DNA from: Antedon bifida
Lineage: Eukaryota; Echinodermata; Crinoidea; Comatulida; Antedonidae
Assembly: GCA_963402885.1 (NCBI GenBank)
Contig: OY727102.1
Span: 18,104,001-18,168,000 of the forward strand
Direction: 5' to 3'
DNA: 64,000 bases
Part shown: in pieces, positions 12,180-38,556 of the stretch
How positions within the stretch are numbered: the first letter of the stretch is position 1
How the letters are laid out: every line of letters begins with the position of its first letter
Notes under the pieces: model-generated
What the model saw: only the letters and a program-made list of their open reading frames with translations
Databases searched by the model: none
Told to the model about the DNA's origin: nothing
Made by a program: the position numbers and the translations under genes

Positions 12180-12270
12180 GTGAATATAACCCTGGCAATA
12201 TGTCCGGATTGAACCGTGGACCTTGGGATTGGCAGGCAAGCATGTTAACCACTAAGCTACTTCTCCACTA
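12180..12270 (-). repeat. tRNA-derived sequence (SINE head or tRNA fossil)
   Basis: Read on the minus strand it gives GTAGCTTAGTGGTTAACATG (A-box-like) and, about 35 bp later, ACGGTTCAATCC (B-box-like). The acceptor stem does not close with the 3' side, so a working tRNA is unlikely. Confidence 0.45.
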
Positions 12271-12750
12271 TTCATTATTTCATACTGTTGTTTCAAAAGC
12301 CACAAACAAAATTAGAGGAATGCTTGTACTATTGGGGTTTTTCAGATAGTGCAAATTATTTTTTATTTGTATCTACATTGTGGAATTTGTAAAGCTATCA
12401 TACAGTCATTTACTGGATTTTCTTTCTCAGAGGTACAAAAGAAAAAGTAGATTCTCATGCTTCAAGAATACGTTCTCAATCTCTCAGAGATCTCTCCAAT
12501 ATGACCCATGACCCTTCCTCTTATTAATCCTTACATTGTTGTTAGTATGACAGTAAGCTAATTTATTACATATTTTATGGTTATAATGAACTAAATTTCG
12601 GACGGTAAATATTAAAATGCTGTGCATTTTTGTTAATATTATTGTGTTGATTTTATATGCTGTTGGTAATAAAATGATGTGGGGGCAGATTTGCGCAATT
12701 ACAAGGAATCTATGTTTTATATGAGAATAATTGTATCTTCACTCTAAAGA

Positions 12751-12885
12751 AGCTTCCCACGTTATGCAAGCGCGCCGAAAGTAATTTGGCTAATTATGAC
12801 GCAATGGATCATCCAAAGTGTCATTTGATTGCTCAACTCACTTTCGTTGTGCCTACATCGTTGGGTTGCATCCAATTGGGAGCTT
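12751..12885. mobile_element. Degenerate family B MITE
   Basis: The ends AGCTTCCCA.. and ..TGGGAGCTT are inverted, and the middle has GGATCATCC and TTGATTGCTCAACTCACTT, which are altered forms of the family B core. The CCAAT motifs are mostly lost. Confidence 0.5.
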
Positions 12886-14004
12886 TAACGGAACATCTAA
12901 TGTTGATTCTATGTTCCAGATACATTTTTATTCATGTTTTGTTTTAAAGGACTATAGTTCGTATATAGAGGATAATCCCTGTACTATTTCAGGGAGTCAT
13001 GCATAGATTAGTACATCTAAACTCTATATAAATGTAATACCTAATACTTTATATGTTTTTTTTCTTTTGCAGATAATTAATTTTGTCCATGTTTTATTAA
13101 AATGATATTATTAAGTTTATTATTATTAAATAACAGTGATGGAAGTGGAATATATTTCAGGGATGCATGTTGTGAATTGAGTTTGATTATTCTGCACATT
13201 TATTTTTTTGAACGATAAAATATTATTTCATGTTCTTCAACTATGGCACTATCTTTATTAAGTGATCAGTTAGCAAGTTTGAATTTTAAGTTATTTGTTT
13301 AAAGAATAGAAAAATAATAGACATTTCACCACATAAACTTGTACAATATGTTAAATAAATGAAAATATGTACAGCAATTAAACCACTTTGTAATTGTTTT
13401 TATTTATTACTTTGTGAAATAAAATACAGTTACTGTATAGTTGATATATTACAACAGTTGCTCTAAAATATTTAAGCAGCAAGATTTTTAAAAAAACGTT
13501 TCCTAAAAAATACAAATTTGTTTACATCCGATTCTGCTTAATAATAAGCAAGGAAAAGATTTTTTGTTTGAAGATATCTGTATCTTCAATATGGGCTGAA
13601 ATATTAAAATAATATGTCTTGTTCCTCTCTGAATGTTTCCAAAAGTACTGTATTTCACTTTCTTTTCTGAGCGCTTGACTTTTTCCATTATTTATCTGTT
13701 TATATTCTGGAACATTCTATAACATTATTATTACAGTTCATATTCAAAATATATATTAATGGCTAATTTCATAATTTATCGTACATTCCTCTAATCAAGC
13801 AGCCACTCTCCTCTGTTAAAACCTACTCCACACATGAAGTACTGTTTTGCCAATTTGTAAATGTATGCTTGTTTTTTTTTCTTGGACTGTTTCAAATAAA
13901 TGTGAATAAAAATTTTATATTATGATATTTAAATATCAAAATAAAACATCTGTTCTCTAATGCAAATTATTAATAAAAACTGAATATAGGATAAAATAAC
14001 TTTT

Positions 14005-17000
14005 TCATTTAACAGTAGATTTGTCTTCATCATCATCACTGCCAAATATATTTTCTATTTTTATTTTAGGCTCTGATTTAATGACGCCCCCACTAGTCCA
14101 CGTCATCCCCATCTTTTTTGGTTGTGTTATTTTCATTGATTTGTCTTCTTCTTCCTCATCATCATCATCATCACTGCCAAATATATTTTCTATTTTTATT
14201 TTAGGCTCTGATTTAATGACGCCACCACTAGTCCACGTCATCCCCATCTTTTTTGGCTGTGTTATTTTCATTGATATTGGTTTAGGTGCAGGTTCCTCTA
14301 ATGCATTATATCTGGCTCTTGCTCTTTCCCATTTCTCTGATTGCAAGTTTCCTAGTGCGAGATCATTTATCGTTCTTCGTGCCTGACCACCTAACCCAGC
14401 ACGTTTGTTATTAGACAGTACATTAATCTGTAATGATAAAAGTATTAAATTACGTAAGTAAAGTATAAATATTAAATAATGGGTATAGTTGTTATATTTG
14501 CATGCTTCATCACCGTTAGAAATTATGGACCAGTAATAATAGATAGATAATAGATAATCTAGTAGTATAATGCTTGTTTCCCACTAGAGATGCAATACAA
14601 AGACATAATGCAAGGTAGTAAGTGATTCAACCAATCACAAGCGATGGATTATTCTGTCAAATTAAATATGTCCTTGCATTGCATCTCTAGTGGGAACCAA
14701 GATCCAATGACTAGATGCTTAAAGAAACCCTCTACATACCCATGGTGACAAGATATAGTTGTTTAAAGCTCTGTCTACACTATCAAACTTTATGTGACAA
14801 AAAATGTGATGTGCTCATATATGATGATGATGATGATGTCATATCACTGCCATATTTGGGAATATCCCTACCATATTTGAGCACATCACACTTTTTTTGT
14901 CAAACTAGTTTGATAGTGTAGACAGAGCTTTACAATTGAACACATGGCCATGCATCCAAATTATATGGATGAACCTACAGGATCTGATCAGATTTGTATT
15001 CAAAAACTCTGGCGGGATACAATGAGGAATCGCTTAACAGACAAACTTACAGGTTCCTTAATACCAGTGTTATCCTTGCCCAGAGTTTCTCCAGATTTCC
15101 ATCCCATCTTCTCCATCATTTTCCTTCCAACGTTATCTGATGCAATTTCCCTGCAATGTGTAAATTATAAAGTCAATCAAATAAACTGCATCAAATGAAC
15201 ATTAGTTACATATTCCACCAAAAGCTCTGTCTACACTATCAAACTAGTTTGTATGATGTGCCCAAATATGGTAGTGATATGCTTAAATATGGTAGTGATA
15301 TGACATCATCATGTCCACATCACATTTTTTGTCACATAAACTGTGATAGTGTAGACAGAGCTTTAATATGGTTCTACTTCTAGGTTGGCCATAAAATATG
15401 GATTGATGTACACGCATAGTCCAGACTTGTAACAGGTTGTATTCAATCTCAATATCCACATTCATGTACAAAAAAGCTACCATATATGGAATGACTGACT
15501 ACCATATATGGAATGATTGACAACACACTTACCTGTCAACAGATGCAGGTAGGTCGTCTTTCTGGTGTGGGTTGTCACTGCCAACCGTCTTGCGGCGGAT
15601 GTCTGATCTATCAGTGTATGCTGGATTAGCAGTCGATGAGTTCGTTTCAACGTAGGTTTCTCTAGTAAGACCATATTTCTTCTTGATCTGCTTAAGACCT
15701 TTCCGTCTTTGCTGCTCTTTGTCAGTCGATATGATTATGGGATCTGTAGAATTTAATGAAAACAATTTTCAAAAAACACACAAAAGGGAAAAATAAAATA
15801 ACAGTTTTTGGCAAGTTGACACACTTTTGAAAACTGCAAAAAATAGTTAGGCCATACACCTTGACAAACTAGTTTGCTGTTTGTGAACTCAGCCAATTAA
15901 ATAAGTCTTTGCAGTTGTAAGTTACATCTTAAGCTCTGTCTACACTATCAAACTAGTTTCACAAAAAAAGTGTGCCCAAATATGGTAGTGATATGGTCAA
16001 ATATGGTAGTAATATGACATCATCATGTCCATATATGGGCACATCACATTATTTTGTCACATAAAGTTTGATAGTGTAGACAGAGCTTTACCTTTTGGTT
16101 GTGTTTGGGCCAGCAGTGCCTGCACTTGCCCTGGCTCACAATCATCACAAGTTTCTGCTCCAGGATGTATGTGTAGTCGAAGCATCGTGCCACCAATGGT
16201 CAGGTAATCCTTATGTGACAGAATTTGTGCTTCACTCTCACTCCTTGACTATAAATAAAAAGAACTCACAGAATAAAATACCTTTTCAAAAACCAAGCGT
16301 GTAGCCAGAATTTTGACAAAAGGGCGCTATCTTTTCACAAAATGGGGTAAAAATCGCTAATTAAGCACATTCATCATCAATTTTGCTGCTTGCGTTTGGA
16401 AAGGGCACTTTAGGAAAAAAGGCGTTCGTTCAAAACTTCAAACCCCTTAACATTTTGGAAAGTGCACTTCAGAAAAAAGGGGGTTCCTTCAAATTCAAAC
16501 CCCCTAGCTAGACAGAAAACATGCATTTCAGAATAATGTAATCATACCACGATACAAACAAAAATCTTTCAAATAAAAATTCTTACCTCGCCTATAGGTT
16601 TTGCGTTGATAAGTGTGCCATTTTGACTCCCTAAGTCTCTGATATAATACTGCCATGAGTTTTGACAGTAGAAGATCTCTGCATGATTTTTGCTAATCCC
16701 TATTTCAGGTATAAGCACTGTATGTTCACCTTCTCTGAAATTATGAAATCTTAAGTATTGATAATAGATAATTATAACGATGCTTTTGAATAAATTTGAG
16801 TATGAATTATTATTTGTTGCTTCAATTATTATTTTTAAGTATTGTTTTTTCTGGGGGAGAATTGTAACACTTTTATTTTTAATTTTTCAAATTCGGCTAA
16901 AAATGTGTAAATTTGGAATAATCAGAATTATTCATACTACTGTAAATAGAAATAAATAAATCAATTACTACTATCTGTATGTGTGTGATGTTTATTGATA

Positions 17001-20000
17001 CATTTTGTTGTCAGTGGCGTAGCGCATAGGCCTGATAAGTGGCCCTCCAAGTTTCAACGCTGGAGGCCTCGGGTGTTTTTAGCCTTTTCGGCATATGTTA
17101 ATGCCTGTTTTTTCCTCTGGGCACTGCTCAGGGGCTTCCATAAGCTCCGGGGCCAGTGAGCGCTCATAGCCCTTACGCCACTGTTTGTAGTGTTTAATTG
17201 TAGTCATAAATTAATTGATAATTAATGTGATATGATACATACCTTCCAATGCTGCCTCCCATGCATGTTATTATATACAAACTACCAGGTTGTAGGCTCT
17301 GAGACTTTGTAACAATCATTCGTATACATGGTGGGTATTCACGTCGATTTACTACAAAAAATGATAATATATTTTGTTAATAATTGAAGAAAAAAAAACG
17401 TTCTGAAAAAAAAAAAAAAAAAAAAACTTATGAAAATCAGATTTTATCCCAGTTGCTGTACTCCATTCACATTTATATGTGTCCAAATATGGTAGTGATA
17501 TGACATAATCATGTCCATATATGGGCACATCACATTTGTTTGTCATATAAAGTGTGATAGTGTAGACAGAGCTTTAGGTAAAATATTCTCTATCTAGAGT
17601 AATATCTATTGGAAATATTTTAATTGTGATTGGTGAATAAAACCACAGACATCGTTGGGTTGGTGGTGGGAGAAGGTGTTTTAGGGAGTGTTGTAATACA
17701 ATATAGAAATTCATCATTTATGTGATTATTGCTGATATTATTATGACAAAATAAAAATTAATAATAATAAACAACATTCAGACAATGAATATTACAAACC
17801 TTGCTCCACTTCTTTTTCCATCACTTCATCCCTTTCTTCATCTCTCTCCTCCATTTCTTCATCCGATACATCAGTCATTGAATCACTTGAGATATCCGAC
17901 AAGGAACTGATATCAGAAACGCTCTTGCTAGAAGAGCTAGATGCAATTTCACCTTCTTCTACTTCTCCCTCTTCCACATCGTCCATGTTCTCCTCAACTT
18001 CTTCTTCGATCTCCCCTTCCTCAACGTCAGATTCCTCCGGACTTATAACTTCATTTTTCTCTCCTTTTTTATTCTTGTCGTCTTTTTCAACCTTTTCATC
18101 TTTTTCAATCTTTTCCTTTTCACTCGCTTCATATTTTTCATTGGTGGTTCTCTCTTTCACTTTAGTTTCTTCTACTTTATCTTGTTCAGAATTTTTTCCC
18201 TCTACACATCTACTATCATTTTTATCCTTTCTCTTCTTCTTTTTGTGATGTTTTTTATGTTTAGATCTTCGATCTTTATCTGATCTTGAATAAGACTCAT
18301 CATATCTGTCCCTTTTGTGTCTTTTCTCTTTCCTTCTATCGCTTATACTTCTATCATTTCGTTTTTCTTCTTTATAACGTTTTTCTCGTCTATTCTCTCT
18401 TTTACTTCGATCAGGTGTTTCACTTCTCAATTGATGTTCTTTTCTTTTTCGATTTTCAGTTTTTAGATTTTCTCTCTGAAAAATAGAATAAGTTGCGTGT
18501 GAATGCAAGATCTTCGTGCTTACCTATAAATCTTTTTTTCGTTGAGACGTCCGAACCGTATCTGGGTCCAAGGTGCATGTTTGACACCCTGGATGTTAAA
18601 CTGTCGATCTGTAAGAAAAAAATATACAAGTGAAAATTTATTTTTCATTTTATACCCCTTAAATACAAAATATATCATTTGTTGATAATTCCAATTGCTA
18701 GTTAAGTGTTGTTTTTTTTAGTGGACACATTTAGGCTGGCCTAATATGTCTTGGTTGTTAGATATTATGGTATTCTGAATGTAATTTTAATGATAAAAAA
18801 GTAATTTGGGACGATTTTAGACCTATAAATTGATTTTGGAAGGGTTTTCAGTATTGGCAGAGTTGACATAACATAACATTTAAATAACTCTGTATGCCTA
18901 CTCAGTCTCCAAGCTATCAAATACACACTGAAATACAATCTTTATATACAAAATTCAAGTAATGATGTGTATTTTCATTGTGTATGCATTACAATTTCAT
19001 ACAAAGTTGCAATCATACAATAATGCTATGTAAATAAAATTACTATCAAATCACAATTATAGATAGATTCTGTATTCATGAAGAAGAAAGGTCACCCTAA
19101 TTAAATGGATATAATACAAATGCCTCGTTAATTTTAATTATAATGATTGTAATTACAGACATAATGACCACTAATTAGATTGATACCATATTTGGTTTCT
19201 CATTTAAATATTCACAAACCTCAGGAGTATGGCGGTACTTTTCCTTCACACGTTTTTCTCTACTTCTGTTATCTTGTTTTCTGTCGTAATGCATATTATA
19301 CTCAACTGTGTTCGGTTGACTTTCTTCAGGAATCTCAACTTGCGAGTGGAACTCATATGAACTGGTACTTTCATTGAAGTAATAATATGTTCCGGTATTA
19401 GTATCATAGTAAAGATGATTTTCCTGTTAGCAAAACAAGAATAATACAAAAATAACTTAAATTACTTACAATGAGCCCATAAAAAGCCTTTTGTAAATTG
19501 CAGATTTGCTGAAGGTGTACTGTTTGTATCTTGATATATTGACATTCCAAATTTAAGTGGGCAATAATGACACCTCAGAGGAATTGCATGTTAAGCTCTG
19601 TCTACAAACTTAATGTGACAAAAAAATGTGATGTGCCCATATATGGACATGATGATGTCATATCACTACTGTATTTGGCTATCATATAATCAAATAATTT
19701 TGACAAATATTGCTGATGCTTACAGGGTTATAGTAATATCCAGTGGTATAGTCATAGTACAGTCCTGACGTTTCATCATAGACAAAGCCAGAGTTTGTCA
19801 TAGCTGATTCAGCCGCATTACGGATACTATCTGCTATTGATGTAGGCTGTACCTAAAATAGAAATAATTTTACAGTTTAGTATACTAGTAGTACTAACCA
19901 TTTATTTATTCATTCAATAAAGAGGCAAACAACAAAAAAACAATCATTATTTATTATTTAGTTGGTACTGTAGCAATGTATTTTTAAATGTTAATGATGA

Positions 20001-20884
20001 GAGTGGGTGGCGCAGTGTGTTGGACGCTGGATGAATTATTATGAGATCATGGTTCGAATCCAACTCTCGCCGCATTGCTTGTATCCTTAGGCAAGGCACT
20101 TTGCCTCTCCCCACCAGGTGTATGAAATGGGTATCCAGTTAGATCAAGACACAACTTTGCGCTGATTACTAGCTGCATTATGGGAGTATGTTACCGGGGT
20201 AATTATACTTGTAAAGGATGATTACTCATGAAAAGGACGCTATATAAATGTGGTATTATTACTATTATTATTGAGTTCCTTTCAAAAAAGTAGGCAGAAA
20301 GAAGAAGAGAAATTGTAATATGTTTATTTTATTATCTATTGTATGATGATAAAGTACCTGCTGCTGTGATATTGTTTCCTCATCCTCCTCTGTCTGTGTT
20401 GCCACATCTACATTGTTCTTTTTATTCTTCTTCCAAATTGAAATCTCTTTTTGCAGCTCTAAAATCTATTTTTAAAAAGTCACTGATAATAATAACAACA
20501 CTGTATTGGTTTCTAATCTCATTATGATAAACAGTTTATATTTAGAATGCAAGGAGTATACAATAATATATTGCTTAATATAGCACTTTTTATCAAAGTG
20601 CTTCACAATGGATTTTATACATACAAATGTATACAAATGCTGTTTAGTGTTAGAAATCGTGATGGAAATATATCCATATATAATAATCCATATAATAAAC
20701 AGCAAACTTTTAGTACCTTGGATTTGAGTTCGCTGTTACACGCTTCTGACTCGTTTCGTAGTTCTCTTTCTTTTAACAGTTCATCTTCTAGATCTTTTAT
20801 TTTTTGCAAGTGACCATCAGCTTCTTCCTTCTTTAGTAATATTGCACTTTCCTCTTCAATTTCCTCTACACTTTTCTCCATCAT
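14005..20884 (-). CDS. AGGF1: AGGF1: angiogenic factor with G-patch and FHA domains, complete
   Basis: In vertebrates AGGF1 is a spliceosome-associated nuclear protein, also described as a secreted angiogenic factor. Coding exons in 5'-3' order: 20884-20717, 20465-20358, 19852-19724, 19423-19220, 18475-17800, 17351-17243, 16734-16587, 16248-16092, 15743-15533, 15150-15051, 14427-14005. They sum to 2433 bp, 810 residues plus TGA, in phase throughout (human about 714). Order of parts: N-terminal coiled coil (1-92); OCRE domain about 110-165 with YDETSGLYYD and LYYDTNTGTYYY; a Lys/Arg/Glu-rich linker and acidic VEEGEIEEE repeats (about 204-428); FHA about 450-535 with ISKNHAEI and LGSQNGT; IHPGAETCDDCEPGQV, as in human; G-patch about 643-684 (RKMMEKMGWKSGETLGKD). 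Residues 722-806 hold an in-frame duplication. The start was taken at the first of two Met codons after the last splice. Assignment is strong. Confidence 0.93.
14020..14274 (-). repeat. In-frame tandem duplication at AGGF1 C-terminus
   Basis: Two neighbouring copies (14274-14140 and 14139-14020) each encode a block beginning SMKITQPKKMGMTWTSGG and ending in an acidic FGSDDD run. They differ at only a few bases outside the Asp/Glu codon run, so the duplication is young. Human AGGF1 has nothing repeated here. Confidence 0.88.
14572..14702. mobile_element. Family B MITE in AGGF1 intron
   Basis: TTCCCACTAGAGATGCAA at the left mirrors TTGCATCTCTAGTGGGAA at the right. The core has CAACCAATCACAAGC with a CCAAT box. 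It lies in the last AGGF1 intron. Confidence 0.8.
14767..14929 (-). mobile_element. Family A MITE in AGGF1 intron
   Basis: Full-length reverse copy with perfect outer ends and TA on both sides. A GATGATGAT run replaces the usual GACATGATGATG spacer. Both CCATATTTGG-like boxes are near consensus. Confidence 0.88.
15223..15362 (+). mobile_element. Family A MITE in AGGF1 intron
   Basis: Forward copy with both inverted ends. It keeps one CCAAATATGG; the CCATATATGG box has been lost to a small deletion (ATGTCCACATCAC). Confidence 0.85.
15480..15511 (+). promoter_or_regulatory. Paired CArG boxes outside MITEs
   Basis: CCATATATGG occurs at 15480-15489 and again at 15502-15511, each followed by AATGA, as a 22-bp direct repeat in an AGGF1 intron. 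The sequence fits the SRF consensus CC(A/T)6GG; binding is not shown. Confidence 0.35.
15932..16087 (+). mobile_element. Family A MITE inserted in an AGGF1 5' splice site
   Basis: Forward copy with full ends. Its right edge lies next to the exon ending at 16092 on the minus strand: the donor reads G/GTAAAG, where TA is the target site and AAG comes from the element end. Removing the element and one TA restores G/GTAAGATG. It carries CCAAATATGG and CCATATATGG. Confidence 0.85.
16300..16520. repeat. Degenerate dispersed repeat in AGGF1 intron
   Basis: Two related stretches (GGAAAGGGCACTTTAGGAAAAA and GGAAAGTGCACTTCAGAAAAAA in part, each followed by TTCAAA.. and CCCCT) form an imperfect duplication of about 60 bp. 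No family is recognised. Confidence 0.35.
17012..17183. mobile_element. hAT-like non-autonomous DNA element
   Basis: The ends CAGTGGCGTA and TACGCCACTG are inverted. Eight-base flanks TTTGTTGT (17004-17011) and TTTGTAGT (17184-17191) match at seven positions, as expected of an hAT target duplication. It is 172 bp, non-coding, in an AGGF1 intron. Confidence 0.75.
17477..17573 (+). mobile_element. Family A MITE, left end missing
   Basis: It starts within GTGTCCAAATATGGTAGTG and keeps the right arm to TGTAGACAGAGCT. The boxes CCAAATATGG and CCATATATGG are both present. Confidence 0.8.
18524..18608 (-). other. AGGF1: Possible 85-bp alternative exon in AGGF1
   Basis: On the minus strand a pyrimidine tract with TTACAG precedes 18608 and GTAAGC follows 18524, and all 28 codons are open in the phase left by the exon ending at 19220. 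With the normal acceptor (18475) inclusion would shift the frame into an early stop. With the AG four bases further (exon start 18471, in CAGAGAG) the frame is restored. It may be a regulated or poison exon, or chance. Confidence 0.35.
19594..19678 (-). mobile_element. Family A MITE, truncated
   Basis: The left end AGCTCTGTCTACA is followed by AACTTAATGTGACA and the core CCCATATATGG. The other end is lost near 19678. Confidence 0.75.
20001..20272 (+). mobile_element. tRNA-derived SINE
   Basis: A Pol III type head has GGTGGCGCAGTGTGTTGGAC (A box) and GGTTCGAATCC (B box) about 35 bp apart. A body follows with AGGCAAGGCACTTTGCCTC and GGACGCTATATAAATG, then an ATT-rich tail. This layout is typical of invertebrate tRNA SINEs. 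It lies in AGGF1 intron 2, opposite to the gene. Confidence 0.8.
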
Positions 20885-21480
20885 TGTGTGTGATTTTACT
20901 TCTTGTACTCACTAATCTTCAGTCTGTAATATTAAATTTAAAAAAAATTGTATTAATATTAATTTTTCATAATTAATATAACTTTTCTAGGACTAGGCTA
21001 CCTGGGGCCCAGTAGGCCTAACTAAGCCAAGGTCTAAATAAGGCTTACTTGCTTATATCTACTGTACTGTATTGTATGTATTATGTAGGATCTAGTAGGC
21101 CTAGCCTAGCCTATTACTTTACTAGTAGTACTACTTCTACTGCCTACTAGGCCTAGCCTAGCCCTAGACTAAAACAGTAGTAATGGGCAATAATTAGTAA
21201 TCTTATAATTTAATTTACCGGATGTACTTATTACTTTAAATCATTTAAACCTAAAATTAAACATTTTTTCGAAGAGCAGCATAAAAAACATTTTCCAGTT
21301 CTGTCATGTCGCCCTCTATTTTTTATATCGAACGCGAACCGCAAATTTTATTTTTACCACATGTCCATTCGGCTTTTGTCGGAATAGATCGTACTTTTCC
21401 GTATGCTAATATTTTTGTTACAGAAAGTGTGTCGTCGTGCGCGTGGGGCTCGTCGGTTTTTACGATTCTGAAAAAAAGCA
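20885..21480. promoter_or_regulatory. Divergent promoter region between AGGF1 and ZFR
   Basis: The two start codons are 596 bp apart and face away from each other, so this stretch must hold both 5' UTRs and probably a shared promoter. There is no clear TATA box for either gene. The ZFR side (about 21300-21480) is relatively CpG-rich (GAACGCGAACCGC, CGTCGTGCGCG), and the middle is full of CTAG and AGGCCTAG words. Confidence 0.6.
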
Positions 21481-36777
<15,297 letters not shown>

Positions 36778-37121
36778 TCAAACCATCGCCATGGATATAG
36801 ATAAATTAAGAAAACTGGCGAAAACCTAGTTAAAGATGTTTTATTTCTTACCTTTACCCTGTACAGTGATTTAGTAGAATTCAATTTTGTATTTTTATTT
36901 ACATTTTTATAAATCTTGGTTTTAGAAAGAGTAGAAATGCGCATTTTTTTTTTTTGAAATAATATTTCTTATGAATTAATTACTAATAAATATGTCAATA
37001 TTAGTTGTTATTTGGTGTTTAACACATTTTCGTAAATTATTTTATCGAATATTAATGATAAGAATGTTATTTTCTTCATTGCCATTGGGTGGTGTAGAGT
37101 TTTCTTTAAAGTCTATCATGA

Positions 37122-37127
37122 AATAAA
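37122..37127 (+). terminator. ZFR: Likely ZFR poly(A) signal
   Basis: AATAAA lies 345 bp after the ZFR stop codon, the first good match in the 3' UTR. A second AATAAA is at 37951-37956. Confidence 0.5.
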
Positions 37128-37349
37128 ATATGTATTTGTTTTGTTAAATTAAATGTTAAACTTTTTTTGCTTTTTATTCTCAAAAGAAAAACTGCAGTTA
37201 TATAACAGTTGAGAATGTAATAGTTAATAGAATAGTTGCTTTTAAAATTTAAACTGTGATATCGTTGTTGTAGTATCATTTCGTTGGATTACTTTGTTAA
37301 ATATGCATAATACTGTTTAAGCATGTTTTGAATATAGATTACATATACT

Positions 37350-37640
37350 GCGCAGACTCGAATGTAAGCCCATTCTGGGGTATATATTTCATTACAATAT
37401 TGAATACCTTTCATGCAAAATATTTATGTGGATAAATTCCATTGTATTTTATATAGTGCACAGACTTGAATGTAAGCCCACTCTGGGGTATATAGTTCAT
37501 TACAATATTGAATCCATTGTATTTTATATAGTGCACAGACTCGAATGTAAGCCCACTCTGGAGTATATAGTTCATTACAATATTGAATCCATTGTATTTT
37601 ATATAGTGCACAGACTCGAATGTAAGCCCACTCTGGGTCT
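37350..37640. repeat. 75-bp minisatellite downstream of ZFR
   Basis: Three close copies and one diverged first copy of a unit containing CAGACTCGAATGTAAGCCCA, at 37354, 37461, 37536 and 37611. The last three are 75 bp apart. Confidence 0.85.
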
Positions 37641-38002
37641 ATTAGGCATATAAATCAGATGCTGTCTATTGGAGCTTGCATCAAAATATGTGCTGTGCGT
37701 TTTACAATTTGTTTTTTCTGACTGTAATAGTAATTTGTGAACTATTATGTAATCAAAAAAATAATGCATTGCAAATTGAAAATGAAGGATTTTGTGAGGG
37801 GGCACTCTCTCTCTACGCTCCGATGCCTTTACGTGGTATATACAATGACAGTTTTTTTCACCTTGGAATAATAATAAGCGATATACTTCAGTTTTTTAAA
37901 TGACAGGTTATAAGGTGATACCAATGTGCTACTCTTGTATTCTGTTAGAAAATAAAGACAATGTTTATGTAGCTATACATTTTTATTTCTGTTTAAATTT
38001 AA

Positions 38003-38094
38003 AGCTCCGTCTACACTATCAAAATTTATGTGACAGTACCATATTTGGGTATGTCACTACCATATTTGGGCACATCACACTGTTTTTGACAAAA
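38003..38094 (-). mobile_element. Family A MITE fragment
   Basis: AGCTCCGTCTACACTATCAA, then the reverse-type arm, then two CCATATTTGG boxes and CACATCACAC. The middle and the far end are missing. Confidence 0.75.
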
Positions 38095-38302
38095 CCCTTC
38101 CAACTTTACCAACAGCTTTATTCATTTGCGAATTAAGGTCTTACTCACTCGATTCTCGGTATTGCATCTCCACAGGCATTATCTGTACGAACAGCTGGCA
38201 ATGGTCTATTCTTATACGTGCTTCATATTACGTCATTCTAATCGTTACGTCAAATGTATGCATTAATCATCGTCTTGTATTTAGTAGCTATGAACAAGAT
38301 GG

Positions 38303-38375
38303 CCGGTTATCTCAGGCGACTGAGCGGCGTGTTAACAACACGAATTTCGGGTTCGAACCCCACGCTGGTCTGAAC
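38303..38375 (+). repeat. tRNA-like sequence, possible SINE head
   Basis: ATCTCAGGCGACTGAGCGGC looks like an A-box region and GGGTTCGAACCCC a perfect B box and T-loop. No acceptor stem pairing was found. A tRNA-derived SINE head is likelier than a gene. Confidence 0.45.
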
Positions 38376-38556
38376 GTTGACGTGGTGGAATAGAGTTAAA
38401 GCTATGCGAGCTACTGTGTTTGGAGTACGCCACCTTTTCGATATCGTAAATTTTATGTTTGGCGCCCTCAATTTAAAGAATTTCAGAAAATTAGGAACAA
38501 ATATAGAACATTTGAGATGCCAATGTTACTTCGAATTTTGAATAATCTGCCGCCTA

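Larger units (their letters stand above)
8756..14004. other. Convergent intergenic region between PIAS and AGGF1 3' ends
   Basis: No coding exon is recognised. The stretch should contain the PIAS 3' UTR (AATAAA at 9721-9726 is one candidate signal) and the AGGF1 3' UTR on the other strand. The rest is MITEs at 10618-10757, 10895-11221, 11581-11745 and 12751-12885, and a tRNA-like repeat near 12180-12270. Open frames at 9850-10089 and 10130-10351 show no domain and no splice context. Confidence 0.6.

Noticed and set aside
17925-18248. Plus-strand Ser/Phe-rich frame of 107 residues
   Set aside because: It is the mirror of the acidic, Glu/Lys-rich AGGF1 exon on the minus strand.
38303-38375. 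tRNA gene
   Set aside because: A good B box is present, but the acceptor and anticodon arms do not fold. Kept only as a possible SINE head.
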